Positions 1-5,062 of a stretch of 5,114 nucleotides of DNA are shown here, piece by piece; the stretch's first letter is position 1; the number at the start of each line of letters is the position of its first letter. The notes beneath the pieces were generated by a model. That model searched no databases, was not told the origin of the DNA, and saw only the letters and a program-made list of their open reading frames with translations. Location: the NCBI GenBank assembly GCA_900756495.1, contig CAAEKI010000239.1, positions 1 through 5,114 on the forward strand, written 5' to 3'. The position numbers were made by a program, and so were the translations under genes. This DNA is from an uncultured Oscillospiraceae bacterium (GTDB lineage: Bacteria > Bacillota > Clostridia > Oscillospirales > Oscillospiraceae).

Positions 1-254
1 ACTTTTATGCGCATAACGGCTTTGTGACGCTCACTGTAGAGCAGGTGGATGGAGTGCCCACGGTCATCAGTTACGCGCCTGATATGGAGGCCTGGGAGGA
101 CTGGCTGGCATCCCTGCCGCCGGAGCCGGAGCCGGAACCCACAACGGAAGAGCGCCTTGATACCCTGGAAGCAGAAAAAGCAGATAGAACAGAGGTAGAA
201 GCTGTGTGGGAGAGCATGGCGGCGGCATATCAGGAAGGGGTGCAGTCTGCATGA
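1..254 (+). CDS. 3' part of a small phage tail-region protein (5' end outside window)
   Basis: The reading frame is open from the left edge (first full codon at 3) to TGA at 252-254, so the gene probably starts outside the window; a GTG at 24 could be an internal start but has no clear ribosome binding site. About 83 residues are visible. They comprise a short Thr/Val-rich part, a motif ending in EAWEDWLASLP, a Pro-Glu hinge (PEPEPEP), and a charged C-terminal helix (ERLDTLEAEKADRTEVEAVWESM) that could form a coiled coil. No enzyme motif or membrane segment is visible. Its stop overlaps the start of the next gene (ATGA), so the two are probably translationally coupled. Small proteins of this kind often sit between tail fibre or baseplate genes and lysis genes in Clostridia phages. 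A tail-associated role is inferred from position only, and I do not recognise a named family. Confidence 0.65.
   Translation, partial: FYAHNGFVTLTVEQVDGVPTVISYAPDMEAWEDWLASLPPEPEPEPTTEERLDTLEAEKADRTEVEAVWESMAAAYQEGVQSA
120..137 (+). repeat. Three-copy hexanucleotide tandem repeat
   Basis: Two exact copies of CCGGAG are followed by a third copy with one change (CCGGAA). They lie in frame and encode the Pro-Glu hinge of the surrounding protein. Each unit adds two residues, so copy-number change would alter hinge length without breaking the frame. Confidence 0.7.
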
Positions 255-727
255 CAACCAACCAGGAACTTGTGCTGAGTGTCCTGCGGGCGCAGGGTAC
301 AGCGGACGCCCTTGACCTGCGCTCTCGTGCCGCCGATCTTGACGGCACGGCCATCATCGCCGAGGAAAGCAAGGCCCCTCAGTGGGACGCAGAGAAGGAT
401 TACAGCCTGTGGCCCGCCGGAGCTCCGGTATGTTATGACAGTCAGGTGTACAAGCTGTTACAGCCCCACGACGCAAGCCACTACCCGGACAGCGATCCGG
501 CCAATAGCCCGGCCCTGTGGAGCATCTGCCACACCAAAGACCCGGAGCACGCAAAGCCATACATAGCCCCAAACGGGACAAGCGGTATGTACATGACGGG
601 AGAATGCTGTACCGTGGACGTGACGGTCTACCGCTCCACCATCGACAACAACGTGTGGCCCCCGGCGGACTACCCGCAGGGGTGGGAAGTAATCAACAGC
701 ATCGGGACGGAGTATGGTATGGGGTGA
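251..727 (+). CDS. Phage tail-region protein with two carbohydrate-binding-like modules
   Basis: The product has 158 residues. The ATG at 251 is preferred because AGGAAGGGG lies 10 bases upstream and because it overlaps the previous stop as ATGA; an upstream in-frame GTG at 206 lacks this support. Residues 4-40 look helical and contain LDGTAIIAEE. Two modules follow. The first (about 43-92) runs W45, Y51, G57, V60, Y67, W90. The second (about 103-147) runs G109, Y114, G117, V122, Y127, W145. Each has the order 'aromatic, G, V, vYr/k, W' seen in CBM5/12-type chitin-binding folds, so the gene seems to carry an internal duplication. Such proteins commonly lie just before the holin in Clostridia prophages. 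I infer host-surface glycan binding, as a tail tip or fibre accessory. No catalytic motif is seen. The phage location is well supported; the binding role is less so. Confidence 0.65.
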   Translation: MTTNQELVLSVLRAQGTADALDLRSRAADLDGTAIIAEESKAPQWDAEKDYSLWPAGAPVCYDSQVYKLLQPHDASHYPDSDPANSPALWSICHTKDPEHAKPYIAPNGTSGMYMTGECCTVDVTVYRSTIDNNVWPPADYPQGWEVINSIGTEYGMG

Positions 728-731
728 CGCA

Positions 732-1046
732 ATGACGGTGTATCAGTGGCTTTGCTTGCTTGGGGTTCCCGCCCTGGTTGCGGGGGTGTTCAAATACCTT
801 CACGCCCTGATCAAGCGCAATTCAGATGATAACAAGGCGCTGAAATTGGGGGTTCAGGCCCTTTTGAGAAGTCAAATGATCAGTGACTTTAACAAGTACA
901 CTGAAAAAGGGTTTGCCCCGATCTACGCAAGGGAAAGTTTTGAAAACTGCTGGCGGCAGTATCATTCATTGGGGGTGAATGGGGTGATGGATGATCTTCA
1001 TGAAAAATTCTTGGAACTTCCAACGGCCCCGGTAAATGAGGGCTAA
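732..1046 (+). CDS. Small phage protein with one N-terminal membrane helix (lysis cassette)
   Basis: The product has 104 residues. I chose ATG 732, four bases after the previous stop; GGGGTG at 721-726 is a modest ribosome binding site. An in-frame ATG at 714 would overlap the previous gene and seems less likely. Residues 4-27 form a hydrophobic helix (W6, L7, L9, L10, V12, L15, V16, V19), followed by a positively charged Lys/Arg segment. The rest is soluble and contains the motif pattern YHSLGVNGVMDDLHEKF near residues 77-93, ending in LPTAP. This arrangement is familiar from uncharacterised proteins next to holins in Clostridia prophages, but I cannot name an experimentally defined function. 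It could be a holin partner, antiholin or spanin-like factor; these are inferences from position and the single helix. The sequence is visibly more AT-rich than the gene before it. Confidence 0.7.
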   Translation: MTVYQWLCLLGVPALVAGVFKYLHALIKRNSDDNKALKLGVQALLRSQMISDFNKYTEKGFAPIYARESFENCWRQYHSLGVNGVMDDLHEKFLELPTAPVNEG

Positions 1047-1293
1047 AAAGCGGGAGTTTTCCAAAATCATCTTAGGATGTGTGGGGGCCGTTACATTGAT
1101 TGTAACGGCCTTTACTCTTGCCGTTGTTTGGAGAACCGGGGACACTTCACCCCTTGCGTATCTGATCCCGGCCATATTTGCTGAACTGGCAACGGCAACC
1201 GGCTTTTACTATTCCAAAGCCAAGGCGGAAAACCGGATCAAGTTGCGGAAGCAGTATGGGTCGGAAATTTACAATGACATTAAAGAACTTTAA
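1036..1293 (+). CDS. Small two-helix membrane protein of phage lysis cassette
   Basis: The product has 85 residues. The ATG at 1036 lies 11 bases inside the end of the previous gene. No convincing ribosome binding site precedes it, so translation probably depends on coupling to the upstream gene. The N-terminus is basic (RAKKR). Helix 1 spans about residues 11-32 and helix 2 about 38-60, joined by a short loop with RTGDTSPL. The C-terminal 25 residues are charged (KAKAENRIKLRKQYG). Size, two helices and a charged tail fit class II holin-like proteins, but the same shape occurs in unrelated small membrane proteins, and a better holin candidate follows. It could be a holin, antiholin or accessory membrane factor. 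The gene contains a perfect 10-bp hairpin in the region encoding helix 1 (listed separately). Confidence 0.65.
   Translation: MRAKKREFSKIILGCVGAVTLIVTAFTLAVVWRTGDTSPLAYLIPAIFAELATATGFYYSKAKAENRIKLRKQYGSEIYNDIKEL
1086..1120 (+). terminator. Terminator-like hairpin inside the two-helix gene
   Basis: GGCCGTTACA at 1086-1095 and its exact reverse complement TGTAACGGCC at 1101-1110 enclose the loop TTGAT. The next bases are TTTACTCTTG, a broken T-rich run. This resembles an intrinsic terminator or attenuator, but it sits in the coding sequence of helix 1. The dyad is certain from the sequence; its action in transcription is inference. It may be a by-product of codons for the AVTLIVTA stretch. Confidence 0.4.
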
Positions 1294-1308
1294 GAAAGGA
1301 TGAACAAC

Positions 1309-1677
1309 ATGAACGCTGAACAGATTATTTCTCTGATTGTGGCCGTTTTGACCGGCCTTGCCACCTGTATTCCCTTGGCCTACAAGTTGGTGCAGTATGT
1401 CCAAAAGGCCACGCAAGAAAAGAACTGGAGCCGTCTGCTGGGTTTGGTCGTAGACCTCATGGAGGAAGCAGAACAGAAGTTTGTCGATGGCGCAACCCGC
1501 AAGGAATGGGTGATAGCTATGGTGCAGACTTCCGCCGAATATATCAACTATCCTGTGGACACTGAAGCCCTTGGCGACCTGATCGACAGCCTGTGTGATA
1601 TGACCAAGATTGTGAACTATAAGGAAATCCCCGCCCCTGATCCCGTAAAGGAGGAAACCGGCAATGAGCAACAGTAA
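1309..1677 (+). CDS. Phage holin, LL-H-type candidate
   Basis: The product has 122 residues. The ATG at 1309 is chosen because AGAAAGGA (1293-1300) lies eight bases upstream; the in-frame ATG at 1300 overlaps that site and would leave no spacing. Residues 4-23 make one hydrophobic helix (IISLIVAVLTGLATCIPLAY), followed by a soluble amphipathic part with LLGLVVDLMEEAEQKF, GATRKEWV and a long region ending in a Pro-rich, acidic tail. A single N-terminal helix followed by a 'v..vE.ae..f..G..Kk..V' pattern and a location directly upstream of an endolysin match my memory of the LL-H holin superfamily. Family assignment is by pattern recognition and not by a search. Its expected role is to form membrane lesions that let the signal-less endolysin reach the wall. 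It overlaps the endolysin gene by 14 bases. Confidence 0.7.
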   Translation: MNAEQIISLIVAVLTGLATCIPLAYKLVQYVQKATQEKNWSRLLGLVVDLMEEAEQKFVDGATRKEWVIAMVQTSAEYINYPVDTEALGDLIDSLCDMTKIVNYKEIPAPDPVKEETGNEQQ

Positions 1678-2476
1678 TCTTGTGACCGTCACCCAAATTT
1701 CCCCCAACAAAAACAGCCCCCGGAACCACGCCATTGACCGGATCACCATTCACTGTTTTGTGGGCCAAGTGACCGCAAAGCGTGGGTGTGAGGTTTTCCA
1801 GCCCACCAGCAAGAAAGCGTCCTGCAATTATGTTGTGGGCTATGATGGTTCCATTGGCCTGTGTGTGGAGGAAAAGGATCGTTCTTGGTGCAGTTCTTCC
1901 AGCGCCAACGATGACCGAGCCGTAACCATTGAGGTTGCAAGTGATACCACCCACCCCTACAAGGTTACGGATCAGGCATATTCCGGCCTTCTTGACCTTG
2001 TAACCGATATTTGCAAGCGCAACGGGAAAATTAAAATCCTGTGGTTCTGGGACAAGAACAAAACCCTTGCCTATACCCCCAAGGCAAATGAAATGGTTAT
2101 GACGGTTCACCGGTGGTTTGCTAATAAGGCTTGCCCCGGTGATTATCTTTATAACCTCCATGATGAAATTGCCGTAGAGGTCAACAGGCGGCTTTCTGGC
2201 GGCACTTCTACGGGCGGGGGTGTAACTACTACCCCCAGCACTGGAAACGCCGCCACGGGCGGCACAGGGGCCACAGTGAAGCCCTATTTGGTGCGGGTGA
2301 CAATTTCCGATCTGTATATCAGAAAAGGCCCCGGCACCAACTACGGGAAGAATGGCTTCATTAAGCCCGGTGTTTATACCATCGTGGAGGAAAGCACCGG
2401 CGCAGGTGCTACCAAATGGGGCAAGCTGAAAAGCGGCGCTGGCTGGATCAGTCTTGACTACGCAGAGCCGGTCTAA
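1664..2476 (+). CDS. N-acetylmuramoyl-L-alanine amidase endolysin with SH3b domain
   Basis: The product has 270 residues and is expected to cut the bond between muramic acid and L-alanine in peptidoglycan, releasing phage progeny. ATG 1664 has AAAGGAGG (1647-1654) nine bases upstream. Residues about 15-165 form an Amidase_2/PGRP-type domain. The likely zinc ligands are H30 (in TIHCF), H149 (in TVHRWF) and C157 (in KACPGD), and E90 (in VTIEVA) is the likely catalytic acid. NYVVGYDGSIG (55-65) is the usual conserved strand. A Gly/Ser/Thr-rich linker covers about 178-205. The C-terminus, about 207-270, is an SH3b-type wall-binding domain with LYIRKGPGTNYG and GWISLDYAEPV. There is no signal peptide, so export should depend on the upstream holin. 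The full length and intact ligands suggest a functional enzyme. This is the last phage gene before the host region. Confidence 0.95.
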   Translation: MSNSNLVTVTQISPNKNSPRNHAIDRITIHCFVGQVTAKRGCEVFQPTSKKASCNYVVGYDGSIGLCVEEKDRSWCSSSSANDDRAVTIEVASDTTHPYKVTDQAYSGLLDLVTDICKRNGKIKILWFWDKNKTLAYTPKANEMVMTVHRWFANKACPGDYLYNLHDEIAVEVNRRLSGGTSTGGGVTTTPSTGNAATGGTGATVKPYLVRVTISDLYIRKGPGTNYGKNGFIKPGVYTIVEESTGAGATKWGKLKSGAGWISLDYAEPV

Positions 2477-2563
2477 AACCGTGTTATTAGTTTGTTACTA
2501 ATACCCCTGATTTGACCCACTTTTAATAGGCTGAAACGTTCAGTATTTGGGCGCTTCGGAGCG
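2477..2563. other. Non-coding phage-host junction
   Basis: No gene is visible between the endolysin stop and the tetR promoter. Besides the 19-bp dyad there are two smaller dyads: CTGAA/TTCAG at 2531-2543 with AACGTT in the centre, and CGCT/AGCG around a TCGG loop at 2552-2563. Neither hairpin is followed by a T run, so neither looks like a terminator. The left part is AT-rich. The exact point where phage ends and host begins cannot be fixed without the other end of the element. Confidence 0.5.
2485..2503. repeat. 19-bp dyad, candidate prophage attachment core
   Basis: TATTAGT (2485-2491) and its exact reverse complement ACTAATA (2497-2503) flank the five-base centre TTGTT. It starts eight bases after the endolysin stop. 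Short inverted arms around a small centre are the form of a tyrosine-recombinase core site, and the position between the last phage gene and the first host gene is where an att site should be. Proof needs the matching copy at the other prophage end, which is outside this window. Confidence 0.35.
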
Positions 2564-2599
2564 TTGCAGAGCATAAAAATTCATGGTATAATAACCTCT
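2564..2599 (+). promoter_or_regulatory. Promoter of the tetR-family gene, extended -10
   Basis: A perfect TATAAT at 2587-2592 is preceded by TGG, giving the extended form TGnTATAAT. A weak -35, TTGCAG at 2564-2569, lies exactly 17 bases upstream. Transcription should start near 2598-2600. The perfect, extended -10 can make up for the poor -35. It should give the regulator gene its own promoter, independent of the phage operon. Confidence 0.75.
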
Positions 2600-2625
2600 A
2601 AAGACAGGCTATCCTGTTTCAGAGG
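2595..2625 (+). promoter_or_regulatory. Imperfect dyad over start site and ribosome binding site of tetR
   Basis: The inner arms ACAGG (2604-2608) and CCTGT (2613-2617) surround CTAT. The outer arms CCTCT (2595-2599) and AGAGG (2621-2625) are also complementary, separated from the inner arms by four and three bases. As DNA it could be an autoregulatory operator, a usual place for TetR-family sites. As RNA the right outer arm is part of the ribosome binding site, so the hairpin could hide it. Both roles are inference. Confidence 0.45.
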
Positions 2626-2635
2626 AGGAGATCAT

Positions 2636-3277
2636 ATGGCTGCCGGACGGAGCTTTGAGGAGACGCATGAAAAAATTCTGCGCAGTGCGCTGGAGATCTT
2701 CTCCGCCAAGGGCTATTCCGCAGCCACAGTCAAGGACATCAGCGATCGGGCGGGCTGCAATTCAGTGACCGTATTCCGGCACTTTGAGGATAAGCATACG
2801 CTCTTTCTCCAGGTGGTGGAGCGCTTTCATACCCTGACATTCGATGAAGAGGTTCTCCAGTCCCGGCTGAGCTATATCAATGTCCGCGCCGATCTGACTG
2901 TGATCGCCAACTATTTCTTCGATCTGCTCTTCCGCCACATCCATATGATGCGGATTTTTATCAGCGACGGACTGGGCTTTGAGGAGATCAGCAAGTACTT
3001 GTGGTACTTGCCGGCCCCCTTCAAGGACTTTGTGCGGGACTATCTGGAGGCGGTCTATCCCGATGTGATTCCGCCGATGGACGCGGCTCTCCTCGCCGAG
3101 ATGTTTGTCTCCTACATTACCCGCACCTGTCTGCGGGTCAATGTGCATGAAGGGGCGGAGGAGAATTCGCGCCAAGTGACCCGGGAGGCGCGGGAAGTCA
3201 TGGCGCTCAGTGCGGACACTATCGCTGAGCTGTGCATGCTCCATGTCCGGCGCGCCCGGGGAGAGAGCGCCGTCTGA
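2636..3277 (+). CDS. TetR/AcrR-family transcriptional regulator
   Basis: The product has 213 residues, the normal size for this family. ATG 2636 has AGAGGAGG (2621-2628) seven bases upstream; the longer frame from a TTG at 2564 would begin inside the promoter and is rejected. Residues about 14-61 are the TetR DNA-binding domain: ILRSALEIFSAKGYSAATV, then the helix-turn-helix around residues 31-50 with VKDISDRAGCNSVTVFRHF, and DKHTLFLQVV after it. Residues 65-213 are a mainly helical ligand-binding and dimerisation part with no recognisable subfamily signature, so the effector is unknown. The gene has its own promoter and a dyad suited to autorepression, and ends at a strong terminator. It converges on modBC, so adjacency alone does not make it their regulator. 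TetR proteins often control neighbouring efflux or stress genes, but no such neighbour is visible here. Confidence 0.93.
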   Translation: MAAGRSFEETHEKILRSALEIFSAKGYSAATVKDISDRAGCNSVTVFRHFEDKHTLFLQVVERFHTLTFDEEVLQSRLSYINVRADLTVIANYFFDLLFRHIHMMRIFISDGLGFEEISKYLWYLPAPFKDFVRDYLEAVYPDVIPPMDAALLAEMFVSYITRTCLRVNVHEGAEENSRQVTREAREVMALSADTIAELCMLHVRRARGESAV

Positions 3278-3286
3278 CAGAAAGCA

Positions 3287-3326
3287 GCCCGCCGCAGGCG
3301 AATTGCCTGCGGCGGGCGGTTCTTTT
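3287..3326 (+). terminator. Strong intrinsic terminator between convergent genes
   Basis: A perfect 13-bp GC-rich stem (3287-3299 with 3305-3317) closes a five-base loop and is followed by TTCTTTT at 3320-3326. It ends tetR. On the other strand the same stem is followed only by TGCTTTCTG, so it may also stop the modC transcript but less surely. The T run overlaps the last bases of modC. Confidence 0.93.
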
Positions 3327-4377
3327 ATCCCTCGGTGAGCAACAGGATATCCTGTGGACGGAATTCCAGCCACAGGGACTGGGGGTTTTCCAGAGCGGCC
3401 CATTCCTCCTTGTCCAGTTCAATACGCAGCTGTGAAAAGCCGGACGCGCCGCCGGGAGTGGCCAGCATGACGACGGTGGAGAAGACGTCCTCCACCACCC
3501 GCAACACCCGGCACAGGCAGCGGTTTTCTCCGGGGCCCTCTGCCGGTCGGATATAGTGGGCCCGAACACCCAAAAAGGCAAGTCCCTCAGGAACGGGCTG
3601 CGTGCAGGTAAATTCCGCATTCCAGTCCAGCGCTCTCACACGGCCGCCGGGAAGGGGCTCGGCCCGGGAGACGTTCTTGCAGCCGGACAGCAGGCAGGCA
3701 GACAGAGTGCACGGCGCCTCAAACAGCTCCCGCACCGGCTGCTTGGCCTCGGAGCGGCCCTTGTTGAGGACGCATACGCTCTGGCACAGGTGATAGACCT
3801 CGTCCCGGCTGTGAGTGACGAAGAGGACCGGACCAGAAAACTGGGAGAGCAGATCCATCATCTCCAGCTCCACCTGCCATTTGAGGTAGCTGTCCAGGGC
3901 GGAGAAGGGCTCGTCCAGCAGTAGAACCTCGGGCTCCGTGGCCATAATGCGGGCCAGGGCGACCCGCTGCTGCTGCCCGCCGGAGAGCTGCCGGGGATAT
4001 TTTTTTTCGTTGCCCTCCAGATAGAAGGTGCGGATCAGGCGCGATACCGTCTCCGGAAGCCTGCTCCGATCCCGTACGCCCACGGCGATATTCTGCGCTA
4101 CGGTCATGTTGGGAAAGAGGGCGTAGTTCTGAAACAGGTAACCTACGCGGCGCTTCTGCGGGGAAAGATTGATGTGCCTCTCCGAGTCGAAGAGTACCCG
4201 GTCCCCCAGTACAATGCGGCCCTCGTCCGGCGTTTCGATTCCAGCGATGCATTTGAGCGTCATGCTCTTGCCGCAGCCTGAGGCGCCCAGCAGACCGGTG
4301 ACCTGATTGTCAGCCTCCAGAGATACATTGAGTTTAAATTTTTCAAAGCGCTTTCGAATGTCAATGATCAAAGACAT
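3325..4377 (-). CDS. modC: Molybdate-type ABC transporter ATP-binding protein ModC
   Basis: The product has 350 residues and is expected to hydrolyse ATP on the cytoplasmic face to drive uptake through ModB. The motifs are complete: Walker A GASGCGKS (31-38), Q-loop Q83 in LFQNYALFP, signature LSGGQQQR (131-138), Walker B VLLLDEPFSALD (151-162) and H-loop H189 in VTHSRDEV. The region after about 240 is an accessory domain, with a TOBE-like stretch in the last 60 or so residues (VLRVVEDVFSTVVML onward), as in ModC and its sulfate-transporter relatives. ATG has GGAGGTG (complement of 4382-4388) just upstream, and the modB stop lies one base before it, so the two are co-translated. The ATPase call is certain. 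Molybdate as substrate is inferred from the ModB partner; tungstate or sulfate cannot be excluded. Confidence 0.9.
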   Translation of the reverse strand: MSLIIDIRKRFEKFKLNVSLEADNQVTGLLGASGCGKSMTLKCIAGIETPDEGRIVLGDRVLFDSERHINLSPQKRRVGYLFQNYALFPNMTVAQNIAVGVRDRSRLPETVSRLIRTFYLEGNEKKYPRQLSGGQQQRVALARIMATEPEVLLLDEPFSALDSYLKWQVELEMMDLLSQFSGPVLFVTHSRDEVYHLCQSVCVLNKGRSEAKQPVRELFEAPCTLSACLLSGCKNVSRAEPLPGGRVRALDWNAEFTCTQPVPEGLAFLGVRAHYIRPAEGPGENRCLCRVLRVVEDVFSTVVMLATPGGASGFSQLRIELDKEEWAALENPQSLWLEFRPQDILLLTEG

Positions 4378-4378
4378 G

Positions 4379-5062
4379 CTACACCTCCGGATCGCCGGCT
4401 GGCCAGCGCTTGTCCTTTTTCTCCAGCATGTTTACCGCCAGCAGCACCACGGCGGAGATCACCAAGTTCACCAGAACCCACTTCATGGCCCCCGCGTCGT
4501 CTCCCGTGCGCCAGAGCTGATACACGGTGGTGGAGATGGTGGCGGTCTTGCCGGGGGTATAGCCGGCGATCATGGAAGTGGCGCCGTACTCGCCCAGAGC
4601 CCGGGCAAAGGCCAGCACGGTGCCGGCAATGATGCCCTGCTTACAGTAGGGCATCCGCACCCGCCAGAAGATCCAAGTGTTGGAGCGGCCCAGGGTCTGC
4701 CCCGCGTAGGCCAGGGTCTGATCGAAAGACTCAAAAGCTCCCCGGGCGGTGCGGTACATCAGGGGAAAGGCTACGACCGCTGATGCAAAGATAGCGGCGT
4801 ACCAGACCATCGTCAGGCGCATACCAAACGTTTCCAAAAACCAGAGGCCGATGGTCCTCCTGGGCCCCAGCAGCCGCAGCAGGAAATAGCCCACTACGGT
4901 GGGGGGAAGCACCAGAGGGAGGGTGAGCACGACGTCCAATATGCCTTTGACCAGCCGGGGCAGCTTGGCCACATAATAGGCGGCCAGAATCCCCAGGAAG
5001 AAGATAAGGACGGTGGATACGGCGGCAATGCGCAGGGAGTTAAACAGCGGATACCAGTCCAA
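4379..5062 (-). CDS. modB: Molybdate ABC transporter permease ModB
   Basis: The product has 227 residues, typical ModB length, and forms the membrane channel of the importer. About five hydrophobic helices are visible (near residues 8-32, 41-65, 85-108, 140-162 and 194-213). The segment LPLVLPPTVVGYFLLRLLG (48-66) is highly characteristic of ModB. The cytoplasmic EAA-type coupling loop lies near 118-138 (AYAGQTLGRSNTWIFWRVRMP), followed by FARALGEYGAT. The start is TTG: an in-frame TGA lies three codons upstream and no other start lies between, while GGAGGTGAT (complement of 5068-5076) is properly spaced before it. It forms an operon with modC, with one base between stop and start. The periplasm-side binding protein ModA is not in the window and would be expected upstream, beyond the right edge. 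Confidence 0.93.
   Translation of the reverse strand: MDWYPLFNSLRIAAVSTVLIFFLGILAAYYVAKLPRLVKGILDVVLTLPLVLPPTVVGYFLLRLLGPRRTIGLWFLETFGMRLTMVWYAAIFASAVVAFPLMYRTARGAFESFDQTLAYAGQTLGRSNTWIFWRVRMPYCKQGIIAGTVLAFARALGEYGATSMIAGYTPGKTATISTTVYQLWRTGDDAGAMKWVLVNLVISAVVLLAVNMLEKKDKRWPAGDPEV

Noticed and set aside
1147..2161. Two long overlapping open frames on the - strand (about 200 residues each) opposite the two-helix, holin and endolysin genes
   Set aside because: They run antisense to well-supported genes with good ribosome binding sites, show no recognisable domain, and overlap each other.
2216..2236. GGGGGT/ACCCCC inverted repeat with a nine-base loop in the endolysin gene
   Set aside because: It lies in the Gly/Thr-rich linker, where repetitive codons make such dyads likely by chance, and no T run follows.
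2552..2563. CGCT-TCGG-AGCG hairpin as a terminator for the phage operon
   Set aside because: The stem is only four or five base pairs and no T run follows on either strand; it abuts the -35 of tetR instead.
2564..2635. N-terminal extension of the TetR protein from a TTG at 2564
   Set aside because: It would start inside the predicted -35 box, and a strong ribosome binding site is correctly placed for ATG 2636.
2762..3403. 213-residue open frame on the - strand opposite tetR
   Set aside because: It reads through the strong terminator hairpin and lies antisense to a clear TetR protein; its composition is that of a shadow frame.
3719..4252. 177-residue open frame on the - strand inside modC
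   Set aside because: It is an alternative frame of modC, whose own frame holds every ABC ATPase motif in order.
4307..4783. 158-residue open frame on the + strand opposite modB and modC
   Set aside because: It is antisense to modB and the modC start, is rich in His/Gly in a way typical of shadow frames in GC-rich DNA, and has no ribosome binding site that I can see.
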